Of a stretch of DNA of 64,000 nt, positions 18,091 through 31,461 are shown one piece after another. The translations under genes and the position numbers were made by a program. Within the stretch, counting starts at the first letter, position 1, and every line of letters starts with the position of its first letter. This DNA comes from Brienomyrus brachyistius (Eukaryota > Chordata > Actinopteri > Osteoglossiformes > Mormyridae): contig NC_064548.1 of assembly GCF_023856365.1 (NCBI RefSeq), positions 8,295,642 to 8,359,641 on the forward strand. The letters run 5' to 3'. A model generated the notes under the pieces. The model saw only the letters and a list, made by a program, of their open reading frames with translations. It searched no databases and was not told the origin of the DNA.

Positions 18091-19022
18091 CAGTTAGGGT
18101 TGGATACCGAGGTTGGTACTTTCAAAGGTACCTACCGAATGACGTCGGTACTACCGGGTATCGGTTCATGTCAAATCAGACGGCGCCAAATTTCAGTACA
18201 TTCACATGTTCATCAGCAGCTGAACTGAGCTGACCGGGACATACGGAACTGGGATTAAAGGTTTAAATTAATCAACAGCTATCGCAGCGTTTCAATGCAA
18301 TAGGATAGACAGATATTTAATGCAGTTAAATTTCAATTTGTTATTTAAGCGATGGTGTTAGTTTTGTTTACCATGACAATGGTTGCCAGGGGAAGAAAGC
18401 TCACTGATGCAGACAGCACGACATGCAATATTTGCCACGCAAAATGCAGAACTGGGGCTAGCAATACGTCGAACTTGAGGAAACACTTCGTCAAACATAA
18501 AATATATTTACAGGCAGATGAATGTTCGGTGTTTGATAATTGATAAGCGCCACAGTTAAAGCTACGGCCGCAGCTGCAGCGCCTGCGCCGACAATCATCC
18601 TTGCAGCCAGTATCGACATCGAGAACATCGAAACTACGCCGTCGACAAATTCTACTGCAGTTTCAGCTAATTGGTTAACTATCTGTTTTAGTTATTGTTC
18701 GGGAATATTTTTATAAAAACTGTAATAAATTGACATTGTAGTTGTAATACAAGGACAGCAGCTTAATTGCGTGACGCTGCCAATTTTGTTCTCTTGAGTG
18801 TCTTCCTTAAAAAGAATTGTTAAAAGAATGATTCTGGTCACAGTTGTGTGGTCTGTTTCAGGAAAAGAGTTTGTACAAAATAAATAGTTCTCAACGTTTG
18901 AAATTTAGTTGTGGCTTATTTTTTATTACTGTATTTTTATGTTGATACAAACCAGGCATTACAGATTCAGAGCAAGGTATCGAAATGAAGTACCGTTGAG
19001 TATCGGTACCGAACACCAACTG
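18091..19022 (+). mobile_element. hAT-like element carrying only a BED zinc finger
   Basis: Ends are similar in inverted orientation: CAGTTAGGGTTGGATACCGA at the left, and ATCGGTACCGAACACCAACTG at the right (read inverted, CAGTTGGTGTTCGGTACCGA). Inside, 18352-18543 encodes CNICHAKCRTGASNTSNLRK followed by HFVKHK, a C2H2 BED zinc finger as found at the start of hAT transposases. The ORF stops 15 residues later and no dimerisation or catalytic region follows. An 8-bp target duplication is not evident. Confidence 0.65.
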
Positions 19023-22000
19023 TCAGTATTCACGGTTGATAATGAAGTTATTCTCCCAAATGACCATCTGGACAAAACCCATAAGGACGGAACAGTTGTA
19101 TCTCTGTCGATGTAACAACTAATGGGATCCAAAAGCTCCTGTTGAATCTGCAGATCTCAGAGTTCATCTCAAAAATTGAATCTATTGAATCTGTCTCTCA
19201 CGACTGGCAAGGGAATTATGGGGGTTGAAAAGAGGAATTACCTTCCTGTTGGCACTATAGGAGGTTTAGGAGGGAAGGTATTTTTATGGGTTGGAGTTAG
19301 CAGGAGTTAGAAGGACAGCTGGGGAGAGCATGAGTGTTCCAGACATTAATAGCACCTGTCATTAACAATGGGTCTTAGACTCACATAGGTTATACATTAG
19401 GGAGTCTATATATATGCTATTTTTCTTGGTAGTGGATTTTCAATTAGCACAAATATCAGAGGGTTCTAAAACAGAAGGTGCAACAAGTGTCTATTCAGAA
19501 GGTACATACAGGATATATGTGCTGTTCTGTGCGCTAACACATCATGCAGGAAGAGTAAAGCTGAGCCCACAGAGATAGGCATGGTCAGCTTATCACTCTC
19601 TGAATCAGAGAACTGGCAGCAGGAGGGAGAGGAAGGTCACCCATGAGCTCCCATGTGCTGATCAGAAGATCTGTCTGCCTGTGCTAATACAAACAGTCCC
19701 ATTGAAGTAAACTGAAACCAGCTGACACGTACATTAACATTTTATTAATTCAAGTTACATTAGCTCACAATTTAAAAATGCAGATAATGTACTAAAACTG
19801 CTATAGGATGAGCTCCTTGCAGGACAGCCAATCAGGACCGGCCATCAAAGCAATACCATTCATCTCAAAATATTATCACATCTAATATTCATCTGCAAAA
19901 CCTACAGAAGGTTGTATTATACAGATGCCCCCTGGTGGCATTTGTATAATACAACTGTATTAAGTGTGTATTACTTTTTTTACTTTGAAAGTCCAAGATA
20001 AGTGCACATTTGTTTAATTAGCAGACTCTCCTTTTGCTTGCATGTTACTTAAACTCTGAGAAAACAGAATATCTGCAGAAATAACTGTACCACATATGTG
20101 CCATGTATGTCTGCAATGTGTTGTCCGGCTCACTTCTACGTCACTGGATTACTTAGAACCTTCTTGTTACATGGAGAACAGGCTAACTGAAAACACAAAG
20201 AGATAGGGCTGCAAATGGCGAGGCCAAAGGTGTCAGGCCACAGTGCTACCCAGTGAGCCGCCATGCCACCTATGGGGACAAACATGTATTACATATATCA
20301 TCAGTGATTAAGTAATTAGATAAACCATTCTAAAAAAGTTCCTACTTTGCCTTCACAATTATTGATATATCCCAGTTAGTCCATGCAAAACATCCAGCCT
20401 GAGCAGCTCTATCTAGCCAGATAAATATGCTCATAATGTGATTGTCATCTCCAGGGCTCATTAAAGGGAATTAGATTACTAATTACTGGGAAAAAAATCT
20501 AAGAGAATCTAAGTCTGAAAGCAGCTTATTAGTAACATTTTAAATGTGCATGATTTATAGTACTTGTGAACTAAGGAGAAGGAAAACAAAATCCTATTTT
20601 TCCAAATCAACTCCCTTAATGTTCACATTAATGGGCATGTGCCTTGTGTATTCACTGTATCTAGAATGAGGAAGAGGGAACATGGCTTAAGCAAATGACA
20701 TAAGAAGTTTGTGATCTCTATGCATGGGTGTAAATTACTGGGGGGAGGGGGGTTGTGACCCTTCCAATAATTAAAACCAGCCAATAATCACCAACCAACC
20801 AATAAACAACCATTCCAGCAATCATGTCTCCCCGTAAATGGTTGGAGACCTCAACCACTCCAATGTTCAAACCAAAATTACGCCCTTGTCTCTATGGCAA
20901 TAGTAATGACAATAGAAAAATAACTGTAGATGTAAAATGTAAAAAAATAAAAACATAAATGTTAAAAAAAACTTTATGGGCATTAACAGTACATTAGCAG
21001 TAATTGGTCAAACATCAGTTAGGGTGTCATGTCTGCCGTTGCTTAAATTGCTCTTTAAGCAAAAACAAACAAAAAAAAAAACGTGATAGGTTTCTAGTGT
21101 TAGGGTAATGCTTATGTGAGTGATTTGGAGATGCACTAAATGTGAATCTGTTTATGCCTAGCAGAAGCAAGGTAGCCAGTGTTGTGGCCTCCTTGGTTCC
21201 TCACCAAATGGATGATAGCCCATAGCATCCCAATTAATGAGAGTTTCAGAGCAGACTAGTGCCCAGTCGAAACTGGTTGGACGGTGTAAGTGCTGTTAGC
21301 AATATCACTACTCCAGGACAGATCCTCCCCATGCTCAACATCTGCTTCGTCTCCACAGTGTTTGTGTGTCTGGTAATTCCCTTCTTGACAGCCAAGCTCT
21401 AATAGATTTTCCAGGCTTTTTAAAGGGTGCCATTTTTGTGAAGCTTTAGAGCAGGTGAGTGAGTGCAGTCACCCCAGCCGTGCCTCAGGGGAGCAGACAT
21501 GGCCGGAGGAGGGTGTCCAGCGGGGCGCTCGCTGCTCCCATCAGAGTCCGGCCGCCGTCGATTAGCAGGACACGTTCCGTCTCCCTCCTTACCAGAAAAC
21601 TCACAGGCTTTGCTTTTTTTTTCCTTTGGAAACTGCATATATAAGACATTCCCGGTGCCACAGCCGTTTGCCTTCACTACCTTTCCAATCACACAGCACC
21701 TTGTCCAAGACAAAATGCATGGTCCTGCTGGAAGTGCCACGAAGTAACAGAGTGACTCCAAAACTGCATCTAAAGGCGTACTGTCTCACTGCACATTAAC
21801 ATAATGGCCATGCAGTTACCGTCATATTATAGATCAATGCATCCCCACGGTGCCATAGCTGACTCACAGCAGCCTCATCCATTAAACAATCCAGTTATGG
21901 CTCTGTTAGCTGTGGGACTATTTATATCACATGTTGTCGTGGAGACTGATTTTCACTGCACCCTTTTTCAGTTGCGTGTTGTTTTGCATTGGTGTTTAAA

Positions 22001-22430
22001 ATAATGGATAAATGGATGATTGCTATGCAATCCTGAGATACAATTCCAACAGTATTCCTGGTTCACAGGTCAGCTTTTGTGCCTCAGTCCTGGGCTGCTC
22101 TCAGCAGGAGGCTCAACAGCACAAACTTGCCTGATCTCCAAAAGCTCCTCCAGAAGGCATCGTGTCAAGCACACCCCGACTCAAAACACACATAAGCAAT
22201 GGCCAATAAGAGCCTTTTCAGTCCTTGAACTGATAATTTTATTAAGACATAAGTGACAGAGATATGCCAAAGAGCAGTGTAGGAAATTACTCTGAACAAA
22301 TGCTGCTTAATCAAATTGCTTTATAAGGGCAGCAGTGGGTTGGAAAACATGGCAGTAAATCATATCTGTGACCCAAAGGTTTGCAGCTTAATTTCCAGTG
22401 AAATTGTCAGTGTGGTTTTAACTATCCACT
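19023..22430. other. Intergenic, no recognised gene
   Basis: Mostly AT-rich. A minus-strand V-SINE 5' remnant lies at about 20225-20272. Short ORFs around 21420-21790 have no family resemblance. Confidence 0.4.
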
Positions 22431-22800
22431 ACCCACCCCATGACAGTAACACCGCGTAACCATGTGCAGTCGATGTCGGATCTCTCGGGTATAAAGCTAT
22501 ATCCCCCGCAGGCCCTGTTCTGCGTGGCCAGAGCGATGAGCTGTGAACGACATCCGGGCTAAAGCAAATAATCAGGGATCATGTATAAGGAGCGTGCCGC
22601 CATGCTGGAAGCCTCGGGGCTGGTGGCTCCCCATCACATCACAGTCTCAGCAGTTTTTAATTAAAATGTTCCTTTCCTGCCACCCACCCTGGCAGTGAAA
22701 TATTGAAGTATCTATTTCTGCGTCGGGCGCTGGCACGCGGCCGTACGCCCGACCGGCACGCCACTCTCCGCCGCGGCGTTTTTAAATTGATGTGATGATG
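22431..22800. other. CpG-rich pocket in AT-rich surroundings
   Basis: CpG dinucleotides cluster at about 22700-22785 (GCGTCGGGCGCTGGCACGCG and following). No splice-bounded coding exon was identified. It could be an upstream promoter or 5'-noncoding exon of dgkb (minus strand), but this is inference. Confidence 0.3.
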
Positions 22801-24285
22801 ACTCACTGTTCGGCGATGTTTAGCGATGTATATTATGTAAACAAATATGAGTCTGTACAATTTATACAAGATGGTGCTCTGTGATGACAAACACAGGCGG
22901 TTGGATTATGGAATATTATTCAGCGCCGTGTATCTCGTAGAGAATGTAATCATTAGGACATTTTTAGGAAGACGCAAATGTAATCTGCAGAAAGTGTAAC
23001 CTTTAGAAAATGTAGATCAAATGCTGCGGCACAATGTAACCAAAATAAATATGTATCTGCAGCTTAATGTTAGCCTCAAAGTTTCTGTTAAGCTATCTTC
23101 TGGTAGCCCTGGTTGTATGAAGATCCACCTTAGTTAGCTGTGCAGCTTATCACTATGGTGAAGGCCAAGAAATATGATTAGCTCTGTGGCTAAGCCCCAC
23201 ATGGGCAGCATTTTTATAAGAGAAACCTGGGAAGTTTCGCTTTTCCACTGTAGTTCTGGGCTTTTTGCCAGAAATATGCAAACACATTGTAAAGGTTATT
23301 TTGCTATGATTGTGTTTTCCAGAAGCTTTGACCAATAAAAGAGATGACTGGCAGCCGTACCATATCGGTGCGGGGAAGTAACTGGACCCCAAAAGACAGG
23401 AAATAATGGTGGAGACACATAGGGGAGCGGAAGACCTGAACCCCTTAAGGAGAAACACAGCATATGGTCCTGGAAAGATGATGCATGGGACCCCCCCCCC
23501 GTAATGGATATCTATATAAGAGAGATGAAAAGTGTATAAGAACCAGTATAAGCCAACAATGGACACACTTCTGCAGATTAATTGTCCTGCCTTTGATGTA
23601 CCCTTTGTGGATGCAATAAAAGCGAACTTTGGAATTCTACACAAGCGGCTCCTGACTCCTGATTGGCTCAATGGGAATAACTATAAGAGGATTTTCAGCA
23701 TGGATGCCAATGTTTGTAAATTTTCAGACAGTCTGTAAGAGATGTATTATGTTCACCCTGTCCGTAAATCCATTTTAAAGCTTTTTAAAGGCAAACACAG
23801 GATGTCAGTGAAAAACATGGCATGTCAATGAAAACAGTCTTGTCAGTAAAATCAAAAATTTATGGGTAGTAACCCTGGGATGTTAGTCCTAGAACCAAAA
23901 TAACTGACTGAACTGCCAAATTGCATATTAATGCATAAAAAAATGAACCCCGTTAAAACCCTCACTAGCCTCACATAAACGCCATCACTGGCCTTATATA
24001 AACTCTGTGAAGTATATAATCTCCCTGAAGCACTAGGTATAAGACTATTTGCACCTGCATGCAAAGAATTAATTAGAATGTGATTCTATCCTGTCTTGGG
24101 TGACAGCACCTGCTGTGCTGCATCATTATGGGACTGACGTAATGTTCTCCGTGGTAGTGACCTCCAGGCCGCAGTCCACTTGCAGGTTCTCATATTAATT
24201 ATATTTCCCACCATAGTCCCCCACAACTACTGGCACAGAAATATTTGAATTTTAATAAAAAAATTGGGTACAGGAAATTGATGGA
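22801..24285. other. Intergenic, contains isolated ancestors of the 23-bp satellite
   Basis: Around 23970-24015, sequences such as CATAAACGCCATCACTGGCC and TATATAAACTCTGTGAAG resemble single units of the array at 24861. Nothing else recognised. Confidence 0.45.
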
Positions 24286-24324
24286 GGAATGGATGGATGG
24301 ATGGATGGATGGATGGATGGATAG
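24286..24324. repeat. (ATGG)n microsatellite
   Basis: About eight GGAT repeats; often the tail of a V-SINE, but no SINE body is visible here. Confidence 0.85.
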
Positions 24325-24860
24325 ATGCTCGTTATATTCTCCTCTCAGCATCATGCATCATAAGAAATGGATGAATGGGTGAATATGCTTTTTTTGCCAG
24401 GATTTCCTCACCAAGAGCACAGAGATGAGACCAAATAGGTCACTGACCCGCTGCTGGAGAGCCGCGAAAGTCTAACATATCCCAGATATTTGAAGGAAAC
24501 ATACAGTATGGATTTCACAATGGTTGGTTTGAAAAGAATTGTGTCATTTGAGCCAAATGAAAAATTAATAGATCTATTCATTGATTTAATAACTCTGCTT
24601 TCTGTTTTACAGAAACTGGTTTTATTGTTGACATACTGTATGGAACAAAACACAGCCACAGAGCATCCTGAACCAAACCGTTCACACCGTACTGGACAGG
24701 TCATCACTCACTGGACGAAAGTATTAGCAATGGTGTGCTGAAGAAGGACTCAATGGCAGATGGCTTATGGAGCCAAATGGAAACAAAAACCTGGACATGA
24801 TACTAAGAGACAAAAACCAAAAACTACAAATGGTGAAATGAGATAGACCAGATGAGCTCC

Positions 24861-26490
24861 ACATAATCTCCATCACTGGCCCTGTATAAACTCCATTACT
24901 CCCCCAAACTCTGTCACTTGCCTGTATAAACTCCATTATGGACCCCGTATAAACTCCGTCACCAGCCCCAATAAACCCTGTTACTGGTCCTGTATGAACT
25001 CTAATATGGGCTCTGTATAAACTCCGTCACTGGTCCTGTATGAACTCTAATATGGGCTCTGTATAAACTCCGTCACTGGTCCTGTATGAACTCTAATATG
25101 GGCTCTGTATAAACTCCATCACTGGTCCTGTATAAACTCCGTCACTGGTCCTGTATAAACTCTAATATGGGCTCTGTATAAACTCCATCACTGGTCCTGT
25201 ATAAACTCCATCACTGGTCCTGTATAAACTCCGTCACTGGTCCTGTATAAACTCTAATATGGGCTCTGTATAAACTCCATCACTGGTCCTGTATAATCTC
25301 TAATATGGGCTCTGTATAAACTCCATCACTGGTCCTATATAAACTCCATCACTGGTCCTGTGTAAACTCTAATATGGGCTCTGTATAAACTCCATCACTG
25401 GTCCTGTATAAACTCCGTCACTGGTCCTGTATAAACTCTAATATGGGCTCTGTATAAACTCCATCACTGGTCCTGTATAAACTCCATCACTGGTCCTGTA
25501 TAAACTCCATCACTGGTCCTATATAAACTCCATCACTGGTCCTATATAAACTCCATCACTGGTCCTGTGTAAACTCTAATATGGGCTCTGTATAAACTCC
25601 ATCACTGGTCCTATATAAACTCCATCACTGGTCCTGTGTAAACTCTAATATGGGCTCTGTATAAACTCCATCACTGGTCCTGTATAAACTCTGTCACAGG
25701 CCAAGTATAAACTCCATCACTGGCCCAGTATAAACTCCATCACTGGTCCTGTATAAACTCCGTCACTGGTCCTGTACAAACTGTAATATGGTCTCTGTAT
25801 AAACTCCATCACTGGTCCTGTACAAACTGTAATATGGTCTCTGTATAAACTCCGTCACTGGTCCTGTATAAACTCCGTCACTGGTCCTGTATAAACTCCG
25901 TCACTGGTCCTGTATAAACTCCATCACTGGTCCTGTATAAACTCCATCACTGGTCCTGTATAAACTCTAATATGGGCTCTGTATAAACTCCGTCACTGGT
26001 CCTGTATAAACTCCGTCACTGGTGCTGTATAAACTCCGTCACTGGTCCTGTATAAACTCCATCACTGGTCCTGTATAAACTCTAATATGGGCTCTGTATA
26101 AATTCCATCACTGGTCCTGTATAAACTCTAATATGGGCTCTGTATAAACTCCATCACTGGTCCTGTATAAACTCCATCACTGGTCCTGTATAAACTCCGT
26201 CACTGGTCCTGTATAAACTCCATCACTGGTCCTGTATAAACTCCATCACTGGTCCTGTATAAACTCCATCACTGGTCCTGTATAAACTCCGTCACTGGTC
26301 CTGTATAAACTCCATCACTGGTCCTGTATAAACTCCATCACTGGTCCTGTATAAACTCCGTCACTGGTCCTGTATAAACTGTAATATGGTCTCTGTATAA
26401 ACTCCGTCACTGGTCCTGTATAGACTCTAATATTCTGATATCTAATATAAGCTCTAAAGCACGTGGCTGGTTCTGTATAAACTCTGTCAC
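24861..26490. repeat. 23-bp satellite, about 70 units of two types
   Basis: Type a is ATAAACTCCATCACTGGTCC + TGT (or CCGTC); type b is ATAAACTCTAATATGGGCTC + TGT. Both are 23 bp and interspersed, with higher-order runs such as b-a-a. Nearly every unit contains TATAAA. No long ORF because 23 is not a multiple of 3. Confidence 0.93.
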
Positions 26491-28708
26491 AAAGTTTATC
26501 AGGCAGGTTACACAAACCCCTGCAGCATCCTGTTCCTGATATCGCCCTGTACCTCTCATATTAGGTGCAGCTCCAGGTGTCAGCAGATGTGCTCAGGCTA
26601 GTTCATCCTTTCTGTTGTTCATGGTAGGATATGTACTCAACATCGAAGGCTGCAGCTGGGACATTTACTGTGTGTTAATGTGTGGTTTCAACATAAAAAT
26701 TAACACAGTTCATCCTGTCAGCTCTTGGGCCCACATGTGATTCTAGTAGCTCTGATATAAAGCAGATGAGCTAAATCCCAAGGCCTCGTTCATAATTTGA
26801 ATTAATTTACTTAAATACAAATTCCACTGTGATAAAAACTGAGAGTATTGTTTCTCCACTGCAATCCGTGACGGTATTAATTAATCTCTGGCTTCTCCTG
26901 GAGACAGTGTGTTCTGTCGAAGGTAAGAAGAATCCTCACATTTTTTCCATGTGTCTGCGGTTTAGCAAATGACCTTGAAAAGATCCACAGGGAATGACTA
27001 TATGATATATATACAGTAGGTTGCCTTCTCAGAACAGTCGTCGTAACTTTCAGCCTTGCTAGAAGTAGGTAGCTCAGGTTCGCAGATGATGGAAAAATCT
27101 CTGTTGTGTTTTGAAGACATCATTCTCTCATTTGGGTTTCACTCTGGGGGCACCGTCCATCTGCAGGTAATCAGGGGGGCGTGGCACACACGAGGAGCGG
27201 ACGAGCCGGGCATCACAGTATTGCAGCTTAGTGCTGCTGAATGTCATTGCAACAGACAGGCCGTAAGAGATTGGACAGACATTGTTCTTGAGTTTATGTC
27301 AGGTTTTTATCTGGTACATTGGTTTCAGAAATAGTTTATACTGTGTTTAAAGTCACTGAGTGTATCTCTCAGCAAAAAGAACAATCAACCCATATGGAAA
27401 AACAGCAAGGTTCATAAAAGGCTATCAAGCATTTTTCTTATTTTAATTATATACGACAACCCATCCTGTATTTTATATGTTCACTAGTATTTTTTCATTT
27501 ATGATTATGGCCACATTCCAAAACTCGTCAAGTAAGGCACTCAAGGCCAAAAATATAAAACTTTTACAAGAACTTTACATTTTACCATACATTACAACAT
27601 ATGACTTTAGTAAGAAATACTTGTTTATTGCTTGTTGTTTAAAGTTTTTTATTGCTTTTATATAATTCTAATGAAAGACATGTATGATTTTCCACATGCT
27701 GTTGGTTTAATTACTGTAGGCTCGAGAAAATTCAGTGAAATTAATTCAAGTATGTTATGTTCTCTGAACAAAGTGAATACATTGAATGAAAAAGGAAGTT
27801 TCCTATTCAAAATACCCATTCTAATTGCACCACTGTTCATGATTCAATTTTCATTTAAAGAATTATGCATAAAAACAAAAACTATATATTAAATATATTA
27901 ATTTAATATGCATTTTACATGATTACAGGCAATTTATTACTAGTGAAGCATTAATTTAATATGGATTATACATGAATATACTGTAGGACTCATATGTTTG
28001 CCAGTACATTCATTTCATATGTATTTCACGTGAATAAAGCACATGTATGTCTAATGATACATTAAGTTAATATCCACTGCATATTTATTTTTGGTGTCAT
28101 ATAAAGAGCTTATATGATATAGGTAAAATGCAAAAGAGTAATATGTTGTTAAAAATATCCATATAGGAAAAACACATGAATCGGGGGAAACTGCCCTTTG
28201 TTACCACCCTGAGGTTACCTGTGTGCATAACTTTTGCTTTGAGTGGGTGGGGCGGGGGGTGTCATAAAATGTTACAGAAGATGGCTGATGGTGGGGGGGG
28301 GGGGGGCTCCCCTTTGCACAGCAGACCTTACATGGTGTTACTCACTACGGAAAACAGGCATATAGCACTGGGCTTCAAGCAAACTGGAAGGAAAAGGAGA
28401 CTCATGCCTGCATGTGTGTATAAACAGTGGATAGCATCAGAATGGGGACTTCTGAGGCTTGAGATGCGGGGAAGATAAAGGGCACCACGGGACAACAGTT
28501 TCCATGGCGATGCTTACGTCACATAAACCACAGGTTATTCCTTTGCCACAAGCACCAAAGGGACCGGCAGGAAATATGTGTGTATGCATAAATAAAAGTG
28601 TTTGTGTCATTGCACTCGATTGTACTATCCCTACTTTTGTGTTTCATTAAATCAACCACATAGATAGCTCATCATTATACCAAACATCGTATGATCATGT
28701 GCTTTCCT
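26491..28708. other. Intergenic, no recognised element
   Basis: AT-rich; a poly-G run lies near 28291-28305. No supported gene. Confidence 0.4.
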
Positions 28709-28982
28709 AGGGCTGCACAGTGGGGGCAGTGTGTGGCTCAGTTCACAGCTTCCGATGCTCTACCTGTGACTGGAAAGTCACCAGTTAAAATCCCAGCACT
28801 GACTAAGTGTTTTAACTGTTGATACCCTGAGAAAGACCCTTGAGTTCTGAGTACTCCAGTAACTGGAGTATGTCATTTACTGCACGCCTTCAGTTAAGGC
28901 AGTTTCAGTGCTGTTTGCTTGAAAATGGGCAGCATTGTTGCCTCACATCTCTAGGGTTGGAAGTCTAAATCCAAACTTTTGC

Positions 28983-29020
<38 letters not shown>

Positions 29021-29135
29021 CACTTCTGATTCTGCGTGTTCGGGCCCCATGATAGATTTACACACCATCCAGTGTGCTGCCCTGTACCCTGTAAAGGACT
29101 GGCGTACTGTCTGGGGTGTCCCCTGCCCCACAATA
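28709..29135 (+). mobile_element. Degraded SINEs with internal (TG)n
   Basis: A tRNA-related SINE remnant at about 28709-28860 (CCAGTTAAAATCCCAGCACT) is followed by a V-SINE-like 5' part (GCAGCATTGTTGCCTCACAT) at 28930. That part is interrupted by (TG)n at about 28985-29015, and then come V-SINE-like downstream pieces (GGACTGGCGTACTGTCTGGG). Both are old copies. Confidence 0.5.
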
Positions 29136-29696
29136 TTATGCAGTTACTTAACAAAACGTATGCAAGCATTCAAATGTGGGCTGTCAGTGTGTTCCAGCTG
29201 GACCCTGTCAACTACAAAGCAATGGTTCTCAACATGTTTGTGTCATGCCCTGCCCATCACGTCTGAATGACCCTCCTGCTTTCCTCTCTGGCGTGACCCT
29301 AACAAGCCACACCTGATGCTCGTTTGTCTTACCTCTCGCTAATGCCCTACTGTTAATCACTTCCAGCTGCCTCCTGTTTGTTCCCTCGTTGGTTATGCAT
29401 TTAAGTGCTCCCCAGTCCCATGTTCCCCAGATCTGTTACTGAAGTTGTAATGCTGTGTTATCTATGCCCTGCCCGTCTCCATTTTTCCTGTTTTGATACC
29501 CTGTGATCCTGTTTGTTTTGAATTTTGTTCTGTCATGTTTTTGATTTGGATACACTGTCAAACATAATTTCTTTTAAACATGACTTAAACAAGGTGTCAC
29601 TCAACTATGTCCAGCAATACTTTTTTTCTAGGACATTGCTGTCAAAACAGAAGGCAAATGTTTATGAACAAAAAAATTTTGTAACACAGGCGGGGG
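29136..29696. other. Intergenic, possible LTR-like remnant
   Basis: A pyrimidine-rich segment at about 29242-29540 starting TGTCATGCCCTGCCC resembles fish LTR sequence. No ends or target duplication were found. A poly-G run lies at 29691-29703. Confidence 0.3.
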
Positions 29697-30014
29697 GGGG
29701 GGGCATGGTAGTGCAGTGGTTAGCACTGTTGCTTCACACCGCCTGGGTTACATGTGTGTGGAGTTTGCATGTTCTCCCCATGTAGTTGTGGGGTTTCCTC
29801 TAGGTACTCCGGTTTCCCCCCACAGTCTAACGACATGCTGAGGCTAATTGGAGTTACTAAATTGCCTGTAGGAGTGAATGGTATGTGAGTGCGCCCTGTG
29901 CGCCCATGGGCTGGCCCCCCATCCCGGATTGTTCCCTGCCTTGTGCCCATAGCTTCTGGGATAGGCTCCAGACCCCCCATGACCTAGAAGGATAAGCAGT
30001 TTGGAAAATGGATG
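29697..30014 (+). mobile_element. V-SINE (DANA/Mermaid-like)
   Basis: tRNA-like head (GTAGTGCAGTGGTTAGCACT), the conserved core GTGTGGAGTTTGCATGTTCT, and tail GGATAAGCAGTTTGGAAAAT + GGATGG. Full length. Confidence 0.85.
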
Positions 30015-30085
30015 GATTACTTAAGGCCATTTTTTTTTAGAAATTTATAAACACGTTCATAATGCAATATAATGTCTTCATAAAT

Positions 30086-30149
30086 CATTATAAACATGGC
30101 TGTAAATATTTATAAAAAGGCATAACACATTATAGCCATGTTTATTATG
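30086..30149. repeat. Hairpin with 20-bp arms
   Basis: Arms CATTATAAACATGGCTGTAA (30086-30105) and TTATAGCCATGTTTATTATG (30130-30149) are inverted copies with 18 of 20 matches. Possibly the core of a MITE. Confidence 0.6.
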
Positions 30150-30965
30150 CATTATGAAGCTCTCATCTACAATGCACTACAGATACCTTTATAATACAGT
30201 ACAAAGAATCCTTAATGTTTATATTGACCAATTCAATACATACTATAATTTCTAAGAAAAATCTTTAATAAAGCTTTAATTTTAACACTTAATAAATGTA
30301 TATAAATATAATTGGTATTGTGTCATCATATATCTCATTTTGAAAATGTATTGAAAGCATAGTCACCCTTTTTTCTTCCATTTTAAATAAAATTGCACGC
30401 CCCACCTTCCCTCAGTCCTTGCCCTCTGGTTGAGAACCACTGAAAGGATCCGGAAGGAATGTGTATCAGGTAAAAACTGTGCGGTCAGTAGTGACATCTA
30501 GTGGCAGAAAACGGAGCTCCTTCTTTGAAAATCCAGACCTAAAGCAGTTCACTCGTTTTCTTCAGAGAATACTTGAAAAAAGGAGATGTGTTTCCAGTTA
30601 AACCAGTTGTGATAACAGTCTGCAAATATCTCATTTTATTTCAAAAAATGTTTTCACCATTTTATCTTTTGACCCTTTCTGGAAAATGTTCTCCTCTCTT
30701 GTAAGAATTTGCAGAGCTGCATGATAGAATGTCGTCACCCTCTAAACTCTTAGGGCTGCTTTATTTAGATCTCAGTCTTCACACAGTGGCAAATGCCTTT
30801 TCTATAATGTTACCTTTCTAAATTAAATTTAAAGAAGGAAAACATCTGCATTGAATTTCCCGCTTGATGACCTCTGCTGTCCCATCCATTTTCAATAACA
30901 GAATCACTGAGAGGCAGTTATAATTAGAGTCACATGGACAAGATTCAACGGAAAGTCAGAATCAC
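30150..30965. other. Intergenic, no recognised element
   Basis: AT-rich; no gene signal. Confidence 0.4.
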
Positions 30966-31076
30966 CATCCATCTATTTTCTGTAATATTCAGGGTTGTCA
31001 GGGGTCTGGAGCCTATGCCAGAGACTGCAGGCCCAAGGCAGGGAACAGCCCAGGATGGGGTGCCAACCCATCACAA

Positions 31077-31111
<35 letters not shown>

Positions 31112-31283
31112 AGGTGATTTGCTAACTCCAAGCAACCTCAATTTTTGGACTGCGGAGGAATCCCCATGACAACACTGGGAAAACACACAAACTCCACACA
31201 AGGAGCAATGGTGGAGGCTCAAACCCTGGCTCCAGAAGTGTGAGGCGACAGTGCTAAGCTCTGCACCACCATGCCGCCGTTCA
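30966..31283 (-). mobile_element. V-SINE, older copy, with (CA)n
   Basis: Minus-strand V-SINE: GGGTCTGGAGCCTATGCCAG (tail side), a (CA)n run at 31078-31107, core region AAACACACAAACTCCACACA, and head GCGACAGTGCTAAGCTCTGC ending at CACCATGCCGCC. Confidence 0.75.
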
Positions 31284-31461
31284 GCATCACCAGTTTACCT
31301 GAAATGTGTGGGTCGCATGGAGACTTTCCAAATTTTCCAGCTGAAATGCTACCTTGCAATGCCTGCTATTGGGAAGCTGTGGAATGAGGCTTGTGGCCAA
31401 TCACAACTGATTTGAAGGCTTTAAATGGTTTTGAATGGAAAATAGATTTTCATAATTTGTG

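Noticed and set aside
18352..18543. Independent zinc-finger gene
   Set aside because: Only a BED finger between transposon-like ends, no downstream domain; treated as a hAT remnant.
21420..21790. Possible gene with ORFs on both strands
   Set aside because: No splice-consistent exon or recognisable family; ORFs are short and overlap on opposite strands.
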